Of a stretch of DNA of 64,000 nucleotides, positions 40,068 through 47,213 are shown one piece after another. The stretch spans positions 12,455-76,454 of the forward strand of contig JAZRFV010000022.1 of NCBI GenBank assembly GCA_045643825.1, read 5' to 3'. Made by a program: the position numbers and the translations under genes. The notes below the pieces were generated by a model, which saw nothing but the letters and a program-made list of their open reading frames with translations, ran no database searches and was not told the origin of the DNA. This DNA comes from Scatosoma sp045643825. GTDB taxonomy: Bacteria; Bacillota; Clostridia; Christensenellales; Borkfalkiaceae. Each line of letters starts with the position of its first letter. The stretch's first letter is position 1.

Positions 40068-41210
40068 ATGCAAGCTGCGAAAAGACAATTCCATATACCT
40101 TGGATACAAATCGGTAAAACGATGAAGAAAAACGCCGTTTTGTGCGTTGCCATCCTTGCGGCGACAATTACTGCCTTTATCGTCCCTCCCGATGCGGCAT
40201 ACCTTGATTATTTCGATTGGAAAACCTTAACCTGCCTTTTTTGTGTGTTGGCGGTGGTTTGTGCCTTGAAAAATATTTTCTTTTTCACCGTTTTGGCAGA
40301 AAAAATCGTCGCCCTGTTTAAAAACACCCGCGCCTCGATATTGGCACTCGCCTACATCACCTTTTTAGGCTCGATGCTTATCGCCAACGATATGGCGCTG
40401 CTCACCTTTTTACCCCTTGGCTACTTCGTACTTTCCTCCACGGGCAAGACGAAATATATGGCGTTCACCTTTATCATGCAAAACATTGCGGCAAACCTCG
40501 GTGGGATGCTTACCCCCTTCGGAAACCCGCAAAATTTATACCTTTATACCAAGTTTACCATCCCCACGGGTGAGTTCGTCGCGACCATGCTACCCCCATT
40601 TTTAATTTCCGTCGCCCTAATCACCCTTTGTTGCTTCGTATTTGTGAAGAAGGAAACCCTCGAAATTGAGACAAGGGATATCCAGCTTCCCAAATGGCGC
40701 ACCGTCATTTACGCACTCCTTTTCACCCTTTCTATCGTTATTGTTTTCCGTATCATCCCCTTCGTGGTTGGATTAATCGTTATCCCCATCGCCCTTCTTA
40801 TTATGGATAGAAAGGCGTTGAAGGACGTCGATTACGGTTTGCTGTTCACCTTCGTGGCATTCTTCATTTTCTCGGGCAACATGTCCCGAATCCCCTTCGT
40901 GCAAAACCTTTTTGGTGGATTGCTGCAAAAAAATACCCTGCTTGTGTCCATTTGCTCCTGCCAAATCATCAGTAACGTGCCTTCGGCAATTTTACTGTCG
41001 CAGTTTACGGACAATTATACCGAGCTACTCCTTGGCGTAAATATCGGTGGTGTGGGCACCCTCATTTCCTCGCTGGCAAGCTTGATTACCTTCCGCGAAT
41101 ATTCCAAACATAACCCCGATAAGGTAAAACGCTACATCCTGCTCTTTTCGGCGTTCAATTTTGGCTTCTTATTCCTGTTAACGGGCGTGCAAATGTTGAT
41201 ACTTTTATAA
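40068..41210 (+). CDS. ArsB/CitMHS/SLC13-superfamily ion permease
   Basis: 380 residues with about ten membrane helices in two halves. Each half has the superfamily hairpin: LIANDMALLTFLPLGYF near 105-121 and QIISNVPSAILLSQF near 302-316; MLTPFGNPQNLYLY lies between. Related to anion:Na+ or arsenite permeases (COG1055); substrate unknown. AAGGAGGG precedes the ATG. A TATAAT at 40033-40038 may be its -10 but I see no good -35. Monocistronic with terminator at 41241. Confidence 0.85.
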   Translation: MQAAKRQFHIPWIQIGKTMKKNAVLCVAILAATITAFIVPPDAAYLDYFDWKTLTCLFCVLAVVCALKNIFFFTVLAEKIVALFKNTRASILALAYITFLGSMLIANDMALLTFLPLGYFVLSSTGKTKYMAFTFIMQNIAANLGGMLTPFGNPQNLYLYTKFTIPTGEFVATMLPPFLISVALITLCCFVFVKKETLEIETRDIQLPKWRTVIYALLFTLSIVIVFRIIPFVVGLIVIPIALLIMDRKALKDVDYGLLFTFVAFFIFSGNMSRIPFVQNLFGGLLQKNTLLVSICSCQIISNVPSAILLSQFTDNYTELLLGVNIGGVGTLISSLASLITFREYSKHNPDKVKRYILLFSAFNFGFLFLLTGVQMLILL

Positions 41211-41233
41211 TTAAACGCATACCTGCCCCCTAC
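41211..41233 (+). repeat. Dispersed motif copy 8 (after permease gene)
   Basis: TTAAACGCATACCTGCCCCC then TAC; immediately follows the permease stop codon and precedes its terminator. Last copy in the window. Confidence 0.7.
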
Positions 41234-41240
41234 AAAACGC

Positions 41241-41275
41241 AAAAAATCCTCGTTTTTCAACGAGGATTTTCTTTT
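41241..41275. terminator. Bidirectional terminator
   Basis: AAAATCCTCGTT-tttc-AACGAGGATTTT; ends the permease gene and the opposing argH. Confidence 0.85.
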
Positions 41276-41277
41276 AC

Positions 41278-42651
41278 TCATAAACTCTCTTTCAATACAC
41301 TTATTTGCTCTTTTACCGACTTTGGCGAAGCCCCGCCCTTACTCAAACGCTTGCTTACGCAGGTTTCCAAGGAAATTTCCTCGTATAAATCCGCCTCGAA
41401 CAAGTCGCTATGCTTTTGATATGCCTCCAAGGGGAAGTTGTCTAAAACGCAATCCTTTTCAATACATTCCGCAACGATTGTGCCTACAATTTTATACGCC
41501 GCACGGAAGGGCATACCTTTTTTCACAAGATAATCAGCAAGGTCGGTCGCATTGATAAAGCCCTTTTGCGCCGCACGGTAGGTATTTTTCGCATTCACCT
41601 TCATCGTCACGAGCATCGGAGCAAGCACCTCCAAGCACATTTTCACGGTGTCAAGGGAATCAAACACCCCTTCCTTGTCCTCTTGCATATCCTTGTTGTA
41701 GGCAAGTGGCAAACCCTTTAACGTCGTCAAAAGCCCCATCAAATTGCCATATACACGCCCCGTTTTACCACGGATTAGCTCCGCCATATCGGGGTTTTTC
41801 TTTTGGGGCATAATCGACGAACCTGTGGTGTAGGCATCGTCCAGGTCAATAAACTTAAACTCCCAGCTCGACCACAAAATCAGCTCCTCACTCAAACGAG
41901 AAAGGTGCATCATGAGGATAGAGAAGGCACTCATCAGCTCCACACAAAAATCTCTGTCGGATACCCCGTCAATACTGTTGAGCGACACACCGCTAAACCC
42001 AAGCGCCGCCGCCGTCATGTCACGGTCGATGGGATAGGTCGTACCTGCCAAAGCACAGCTACCCAAAGGACACTCCTCATTCATACGGGCTACCGCATCC
42101 TGAATGCGCCCAATGTCACGGCGTAACATCATCGCATAGGCAAGCAGTTGGTGGCCAAAGGAAATGGGTTGCGCGCGTTGAAGATGGGTGTAGCCAGGTG
42201 CAATCACGTCCGCGTTCTTTTCCGCCTGCTCAATCAATGCCCAAGCCACCTCTTTGATGAGAGCAACCACCTCGTCGGCCTCGTCGCGAAGGTAAAGACG
42301 GATATCCACCGCCACCTGGTCGTTACGGCTACGCGAGGTGTGTAAACGCTTCCCTGCATCCCCGATACGCTTCGTCAACTCCGCCTCCACAAACATGTGG
42401 ATATCCTCCGCACCGCCGTCAAAGGTCAATACACCGTTGTCGAGGTCGGCCTTGATGTCCTGCAAACCGCTTACGATAAGGTCTTTGTCTTCCTTTGTTA
42501 AAATGCCCACGCTTTCGAGCATCGTTGCGTGTGCAATCGAGCCGCGAATGTCCTGTGCGTACATTCTACAATCGAAACGAAGGGAGGAGTTGAAATCATC
42601 TGCTTTTTTGTCTAGCGTTTTTTGGAAACGCCCAGCCCACATTTTATCCAT
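41278..42651 (-). CDS. argH: Argininosuccinate lyase
   Basis: Splits argininosuccinate into arginine and fumarate. Fumarase/aspartase-superfamily signature TGSSIMPQKKNPDMAELIRGK near 277-297; HTSRSRNDQVAVDIRLY near 104-120 and GYTHLQRAQPISFGH near 150-164 carry active-site residues. 457 residues, full length. It follows argG by 216 nt that contain a repeat element, so arginine synthesis from citrulline and aspartate (argG then argH) is one unit. No other arg genes in view. Confidence 0.97.
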   Translation of the reverse strand: MDKMWAGRFQKTLDKKADDFNSSLRFDCRMYAQDIRGSIAHATMLESVGILTKEDKDLIVSGLQDIKADLDNGVLTFDGGAEDIHMFVEAELTKRIGDAGKRLHTSRSRNDQVAVDIRLYLRDEADEVVALIKEVAWALIEQAEKNADVIAPGYTHLQRAQPISFGHQLLAYAMMLRRDIGRIQDAVARMNEECPLGSCALAGTTYPIDRDMTAAALGFSGVSLNSIDGVSDRDFCVELMSAFSILMMHLSRLSEELILWSSWEFKFIDLDDAYTTGSSIMPQKKNPDMAELIRGKTGRVYGNLMGLLTTLKGLPLAYNKDMQEDKEGVFDSLDTVKMCLEVLAPMLVTMKVNAKNTYRAAQKGFINATDLADYLVKKGMPFRAAYKIVGTIVAECIEKDCVLDNFPLEAYQKHSDLFEADLYEEISLETCVSKRLSKGGASPKSVKEQISVLKESL

Positions 42652-42754
42652 AGTTTAAATGCGTACCGCCGCAACGCAAAGCGCCACGGCAGGTACTTTT
42701 TTCCTTTTTAGTTTTAATTGTATAAGTATATAGATTCAGTACGAAGCTATAAAT

Positions 42755-42850
42755 TCGTAGATGCGAGCAGTTCAAGGAACACACGGCTTTGTTGCAGGGA
42801 GCGTACAAGCCGTACGTGACCAAAACAAAACGCAAGTGCGACGCCGAAAT
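42755..42850. repeat. Diverged relative of the 113-bp element, between argG and argH
   Basis: Shares with the tandem element at 61.0-61.2 kb the ordered blocks GATGCGAGCA, GGGAGCGTACA, then GTACGTGACC and a CGCAAGTGCG-type end. GGGAGCGTACA and GTACGTGACC form a small hairpin (CGTACAagccGTACG). The 216-nt gap otherwise shows no terminator or attenuator I can support. Confidence 0.6.
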
Positions 42851-42867
42851 GCGAAGTATATACGGAT

Positions 42868-44091
42868 TTATTTATTTTTAGCGTTTACCTCGGCTTGAAC
42901 TTTGATAGGCAAACCGAACAAGTTAATAAAGCCCGTTGCATCCGCCTGATTATATACGTGGTCTTCACCGAAGGTTGCGATTTCTTCCGAATACAAGGAA
43001 TAGTCACTCCATGCACCTGCCTTGATAATGTTGCCCTTATACAACTTCAAACGCACTTTACCCGTAACGTTTTCCTGCGTTTTATCCACGAACGCGGACA
43101 ACGCTTCACGCAAGGGGGTAAACCATTGCCCGTTGTAGACAAGCTCCGCAAAGCATACCGACAGCTCTTGTTTCTTGTGCATGGTGTACTTATCCAAGCA
43201 AAGGGTTTCAAGATAGCTATGCGCCGCGTACAAAATTTCCCCACCGGGGGTTTCGTACACACCACGACACTTCATGCCCACCAAACGGTTTTCTACGATG
43301 TCCAAAAGCCCGATACCATTTGCACCGCCAACCTCGTTCAAGGCAAGGATAATTTCCTTGGCGCTCATCTTTTTGTCGTTGAGTGCCACGGGTTTCCCCT
43401 TTTCAAAATCCAAAGTGATATAGGTAGGTTTGTCGGGTGCCTGCATAGGCGAAACGCCCATTTCCAAGAAACCTTCCTTTTCATACAAAGGCTCGTTACC
43501 CGTATCTTCGAGATCCAAACCTTCGTGGCTCAAATGCCAAAGGTTTTTATCCTTGGAGTAGTTGGTTTCACGGTTAATTTTCAAAGGCACGTTGTGTGCT
43601 TCTGCGTACTCGATTTCCTCTTCGCGGGACTTAATCGACCATTCACGCCAAGGCGCGATGATGGGCATGTTGGGTGCAAGTGCCTTGATCGCCAATTCAA
43701 AACGCACCTGGTCGTTGCCCTTACCGGTACAGCCATGGCAAATAGCATCCGCGCCTTCCTTCAAGGCGATTTCCACCATACGCTTTGCAATAATAGGACG
43801 GGCAAACGAAGTACCAAGCAAGTATTCCTCATACTTCGCACCCGCCATCATCGTAGGGATGATGTAATCGTCTACAAATTCATTCGTCAAATCTTCAATG
43901 TAGATTTTGGACGCGCCCGTCTTAATGGCCTTTTCTTCCAAACCCTCTAACTCATCCGCTTGACCAACGTTACCGCTTACCGCAATAACTTCGCAGTTGT
44001 TGTAATTTTCCTTCAACCAAGGAATAATAATCGACGTATCCAAGCCACCCGAATAGGCAAGCACAACTTTTTTAATATTCTTCTTTTCCAT
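42868..44091 (-). CDS. argG: Argininosuccinate synthase
   Basis: Joins citrulline and aspartate with ATP. P-loop AYSGGLDTSIIIPWL (12-26), CHGCTGKGNDQVRFE near 113-127, and MSPMQAPDKP-type region near 193. I start at 44091 (MEKKNIKKVVLAYSGG), 6 nt after AAGGAG; the longer reading from 44115 lacks a ribosome site. 407 residues. Driven by a perfect promoter; I see no arginine-repressor box or T-box in the 50-nt leader. Confidence 0.97.
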   Translation of the reverse strand: MEKKNIKKVVLAYSGGLDTSIIIPWLKENYNNCEVIAVSGNVGQADELEGLEEKAIKTGASKIYIEDLTNEFVDDYIIPTMMAGAKYEEYLLGTSFARPIIAKRMVEIALKEGADAICHGCTGKGNDQVRFELAIKALAPNMPIIAPWREWSIKSREEEIEYAEAHNVPLKINRETNYSKDKNLWHLSHEGLDLEDTGNEPLYEKEGFLEMGVSPMQAPDKPTYITLDFEKGKPVALNDKKMSAKEIILALNEVGGANGIGLLDIVENRLVGMKCRGVYETPGGEILYAAHSYLETLCLDKYTMHKKQELSVCFAELVYNGQWFTPLREALSAFVDKTQENVTGKVRLKLYKGNIIKAGAWSDYSLYSEEIATFGEDHVYNQADATGFINLFGLPIKVQAEVNAKNK

Positions 44092-44143
44092 GATAAACTC
44101 CTTCGGCGCAAACACGCTGTATTTATATTCATTTTATGCAATT

Positions 44144-44172
44144 ATTATACACACACCCCTACCCTTTGTCAA
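44144..44172 (-). promoter_or_regulatory. Perfect consensus promoter of argGH
   Basis: Minus strand TTGACA (44167-44172), 17 nt, TATAAT (44144-44149). Confidence 0.9.
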
Positions 44173-44304
44173 ATGATTTTACCCCTTTATTTTAAAAGAT
44201 TTTTGCATATTTTACCCTATTTTGTGTATATATTGTATAAATGCATAAAGCGGTGAATATGCATAATTTTTTGCATAAAATCGAAAGGAAAAACAACCGC
44301 ACGC

Positions 44305-44333
44305 TTGACAAAAACAAGGAAAAATAGTATACT
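44305..44333 (+). promoter_or_regulatory. Promoter of trmO, almost leaderless
   Basis: TTGACA (44305-44310), 17 nt, TATACT (44328-44333); predicted first base 44340, 3 nt before the ATG. Confidence 0.75.
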
Positions 44334-44342
44334 GTTTTTACC

Positions 44343-45026
44343 ATGAAAAATTCGTTTATCGTAAAACCAATCGCATATATTGAAACGGACTTTAAGGAAA
44401 AATTCGGCATCCCCCGTCAAAGCGGCCGCGCGCCGTCGTTGACGGCAAGGATCGTTTTCACCCCCGAATACCGCAACGCGGACGCCCTGCGTGAAATTGA
44501 AGGGTTTTCACACCTTTGGTTGCTCTTTGATTTTTCCTTGGCGCATAAAACCGAGTGGTCGGCAACCGTCCGTCCGCCCCGTCTTGGCGGAAACAAGCGT
44601 GTGGGCGTGTTTGCCAGCCGTTCTCCCTTCCGTCCCAACCCCATCGGGCTTTCCTGCGTGAAGCTTGTGGGGGTAGAACACACGGAGAATGAAGGTGCGG
44701 TGTTGCTTGTATCAGGGGCTGACCTTTTGGACGGAACACCCATTTTGGACATCAAGCCCTACCTGCCCTTTGCGGATTGTATCCCCGAAGCAACGGGCGG
44801 ATACGCAGGCGAACATGCAAGGGATTGCGTAGAGGTGGTATTTCCTGCCGAATTACTTGAAAAAATCCCCACGGCAAAGCGTGAGGGTTTGATGGATTGC
44901 TTAAAAGACGATCCTCGCCCTTCCTATCAAGAGGAAGGCAGAGTATACGGTATGCGTTTTGCGAATTTTGATATCAAATTTGTTGTAGAAAAGGGAGTAT
45001 TAACCGTTACGGAAGTAGCAGAGTGA
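44343..45026 (+). CDS. trmO: tRNA (adenine-N6)-methyltransferase TrmO (TsaA family)
   Basis: Methylates the t6A37 of certain threonine tRNAs using SAM; it works on the product of the TsaD pathway encoded at 24.5 kb. TrmO hallmark ASRSPFRPNPIGLSCVKL (about 98-115) and LDGTPILDIKPYLPFAD (about 136-152). 227 residues, usual length. No ribosome site; the promoter leaves a 3-nt leader. The stop codon TGA lies within the first GTGAAGT linker of hairpin array 1, so the array begins at the very end of the gene. Confidence 0.9.
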   Translation: MKNSFIVKPIAYIETDFKEKFGIPRQSGRAPSLTARIVFTPEYRNADALREIEGFSHLWLLFDFSLAHKTEWSATVRPPRLGGNKRVGVFASRSPFRPNPIGLSCVKLVGVEHTENEGAVLLVSGADLLDGTPILDIKPYLPFADCIPEATGGYAGEHARDCVEVVFPAELLEKIPTAKREGLMDCLKDDPRPSYQEEGRVYGMRFANFDIKFVVEKGVLTVTEVAE

Positions 45027-45225
45027 AGTTTTCGCATAGCGAAAGTGAAGTTTATTTCATAAGTGAAGTTTTGCGTTCCGCAAAGTGAAGTTTGCCTATC
45101 GGCAAGTTGCGGCCGTTATTAATTATGGCAACAACTTTTACCGCAGGTAAAAACTTCACTACGCCGCAGGCGTAACTTCACTCGTTTACGAACTTCACTG
45201 TGGCAAAGCCACAATTTCACCGAAA
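45023..45225. repeat. Hairpin array 1 (trmO / minE-like gap)
   Basis: Left half: four GTGAAGT linkers separating TTCGC-ata-GCGAA, TTATTTCATAA, TTGCG-ttc-CGCAA and TTGCC-tatc-GGCAA. Centre: TTGCGGCCGTTATTAATTAT. Right half: TTTTACC-gca-GGTAAAA, TACGCC-gca-GGCGTA, TCGT-tt-ACGA and TGTGGC-aaa-GCCACA separated by ACTTCAC. Left and right linkers are reverse complements. Lies between convergent genes. Confidence 0.85.
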
Positions 45226-45236
45226 GGTACGCCCTT

Positions 45237-45467
45237 CTACCCGCTCGGTAGGGTGTTAAACCGCTTTATCCTATCCGCCTGGAATTTCATTTCCACCGTA
45301 TAGACACCGTTTTTGCAGGTCAATTCCATACGCGGTAAGCCGATAAGATCAAAATATTCGTTAAACTTCTCGGCAAAATCCTGCAAAACCAACGCTTTAC
45401 AGGCATCGCTCATCACCGATTTGTCCGCTTGCAGAACGTTATTTACCCGTAAAAATTCCTCTCGCAA
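45237..45467 (-). CDS. Possible MinE-like protein
   Basis: 76 residues if initiated at TTG 45467, 9 nt after AGAGGAG and overlapping the minD stop region. A longer reading in this frame from 45647 is a shadow of minD. The pattern RVNNVLQADKSVMSDACKALVLQDFAEKFNEYFDL, then LTCKNGVYTVEMKFQADRIKRF, resembles the MinE order (RLxxVLxxDR, helix ending in KY, beta-rich C-terminus), and position after minD supports it, but identity is weak. If correct it would drive MinD off the membrane to place the division site. No MinC is visible. Confidence 0.55.
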   Translation of the reverse strand: MREEFLRVNNVLQADKSVMSDACKALVLQDFAEKFNEYFDLIGLPRMELTCKNGVYTVEMKFQADRIKRFNTLPSG

Positions 45468-45469
45468 AA

Positions 45470-46240
45470 CTACAATCTCCTCTTTAACACACGGCGGATG
45501 TTCCCAAACACTCCGCTGTATTTTTTTGTCACATCGTACAGGCGGATACGCCCCGTCAACACCCCGTTCGCTAGCAACCGAAAGGCGGTATGTATCTCGG
45601 TCAAATCCATACGGCACAGCTCGTACTCGTCGGGGATTAAACCGCATATCGGCGTTTTGAGAAGCTCTGCCACCTCATCAGGGGTTAGGCACTCCCTCGA
45701 CACCAAAAGGTCGCCACGCACCTTGTTTAGCACCACCGACAAGCCGTTTAGGTGGTAGCTTTTGAGTACGGTAATCACCTTATCCGCATCACGGATGGCG
45801 GATATATGCGGCGTTGTCACCACAATCGCTTCGTCCGCCGTCGCTACCGCACGGTGAAAACCATCGTCGAGCCCCGCAGGGCAATCAATAAGGATAAAAT
45901 CAAACTGCGGAGCAAGATTTTCGAGCACGAGCTTGATAGATTGCGGGGACACGTACCGTTCGGGTGCAGAGTGACTGCTTGTCAGTAGGTACAGGTTGGG
46001 GAATTTTGGGTGCTTGACAAGGGCTTGCTTTGCCCGACAACGCCCCTCGATAACATCCACGATATCGTAGGTAACCAAATGCTCTATCCCCGCACAAACA
46101 TCCACGTTGTTTAGCCCAAAATCCGCATCGCAAAGGATAACCCGTTGTCCTTTTTGGGACAGACGAGCAGCAAGGCAAAACGCCACCGTTGTTTTTCCAA
46201 CGCCACCCTTTCCGCTTGTGATTACGATTTTCCTTGCCAT
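45470..46240 (-). CDS. minD: Septum-site ATPase MinD
   Basis: Deviant Walker A ATPase of the MinD/ParA group. SGKGGVGKTT (9-18), DADFGLNNVD (38-47) and DCPAGLDDGFHRAV (119-132) are MinD-specific motifs. C-terminus VFGNIRRVLKRRL is an amphipathic, basic membrane-targeting helix as in MinD. 256 residues. TAGGAG lies 6 nt upstream of the ATG. It precedes a small MinE-like gene. FlhG/MotR is the alternative reading, less likely because no flagellar genes are near. Confidence 0.9.
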   Translation of the reverse strand: MARKIVITSGKGGVGKTTVAFCLAARLSQKGQRVILCDADFGLNNVDVCAGIEHLVTYDIVDVIEGRCRAKQALVKHPKFPNLYLLTSSHSAPERYVSPQSIKLVLENLAPQFDFILIDCPAGLDDGFHRAVATADEAIVVTTPHISAIRDADKVITVLKSYHLNGLSVVLNKVRGDLLVSRECLTPDEVAELLKTPICGLIPDEYELCRMDLTEIHTAFRLLANGVLTGRIRLYDVTKKYSGVFGNIRRVLKRRL

Positions 46241-46330
46241 ACCCCGCTCCTACAAATTGCTACGATATATCATATCACTCACATAGGAAAATATCCTGCC
46301 GATTTTTGTCAAATTTTTGGATATTGGGTA

Positions 46331-46367
46331 AAAAAAACCAGCCTGCGGTTTTTCGCCGCAGGCTGGT
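46331..46367 (-). terminator. Terminator of the HisIE-like gene
   Basis: AACCAGCCTGCGG/CCGCAGGCTGGTT stem (13 bp) followed on the minus strand by TTTTTTTT. Confidence 0.88.
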
Positions 46368-46385
46368 TAGCATTTTTACTATGTA

Positions 46386-47039
46386 TCAACGATTACGTTT
46401 GCAAAGTTCTTCGCAAACTTCGGAAATTTTCACGCCTTTTGCGTTAAGAAGCACCATCACGTGGTACAAAAGGTCAGCCGCTTCGCTTACGACGATTTTC
46501 TTATCGTCGTTCTTCGCCGCGATCACAAGCTCTACCGCTTCTTCGCCCACTTTTTTACCGATACGATCGATACCACGCACAAACAAGAAGCTGGTGTACG
46601 CGCCGTCCTCGGGGTTCTTCTTCACCTTGGTCAAGATACGTTGCAAACGACCGAACATTTCCGAACCGATGTTGTTGTATTCGCCCATGATTTGTTCGTC
46701 AAAGTAAGTGAATTTTTCCTTTTCCGCATCCACGTAGAAACGTTGATCCAGCTTGAAAAGAACGGCTTCACCATCCCCTTCTACAAACGCCGCACGCAAT
46801 TTTTGTACGTTGCCCCATTCTTCACCAAATTTACGAACTTCTTTCTTGTTGGGGCAATAATAATGCGCATAACCGCTATCCATCGACATCTCCAACGCTT
46901 CTTGATTGGCATAAGCGAGCATCAACACTTCACCGCTCTCATAATCCTGTGCAATTACAGGCACAACCCCGTTTTTACCGAATTTTATGTTCTTAAAATC
47001 AAAATCTCTCTTCTTTGCCGCCATTGCGCGCACCCCCAT
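46386..47039 (-). CDS. HisIE-like protein with degenerate HisI domain
   Basis: 217 residues from ATG 47039, 5 nt after AGAGG; MAAKKRD at 47024 is an alternative. The C-terminal half is a normal phosphoribosyl-ATP pyrophosphohydrolase (HisE/MazG fold): KKVGEEAVELVIAAK and SEAADLLYHVMVLL. The N-terminal half follows HisI (VPVIAQDYESGEVLMLAYANQEALEMS), but the SRSR-x-LW-x-KGE-x-SG segment reads PNKKEVRKFGEEWG, the DCDGD zinc/Mg site reads EGDGE, and the C-terminal zinc cysteines (CHTGRxSCF) are absent. Cyclohydrolase activity is therefore doubtful. No other his gene is in view. Confidence 0.8.
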   Translation of the reverse strand: MGVRAMAAKKRDFDFKNIKFGKNGVVPVIAQDYESGEVLMLAYANQEALEMSMDSGYAHYYCPNKKEVRKFGEEWGNVQKLRAAFVEGDGEAVLFKLDQRFYVDAEKEKFTYFDEQIMGEYNNIGSEMFGRLQRILTKVKKNPEDGAYTSFLFVRGIDRIGKKVGEEAVELVIAAKNDDKKIVVSEAADLLYHVMVLLNAKGVKISEVCEELCKRNR

Positions 47040-47091
47040 TGCATCCTCTGTGAAAATGGGAAACCTCCCCACAGTAGGTTATTTCGTCCTT

Positions 47092-47120
47092 ATTATACAA
47101 TAAAATATCTTTACAGTCAA
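47092..47120 (-). promoter_or_regulatory. Promoter of the HisIE-like gene
   Basis: Minus strand TTGACT (47115-47120), 17 nt, TATAAT (47092-47097); leader of about 45 nt. Confidence 0.8.
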
Positions 47121-47213
47121 TACCCTTAATAAAAATTTTTCTCATTTTTTATCATAAATTTATATGACTTTTTGATATTTTACGCATTTTTCGTAAAATC
47201 CAACGGCCCCGCC

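Noticed and set aside
44092..44172. T-box or arginine-repressor site ahead of argG
   Set aside because: The leader is about 50 nt, without the T-box NNTGGNACCGCG element, and I see no pair of ARG boxes.
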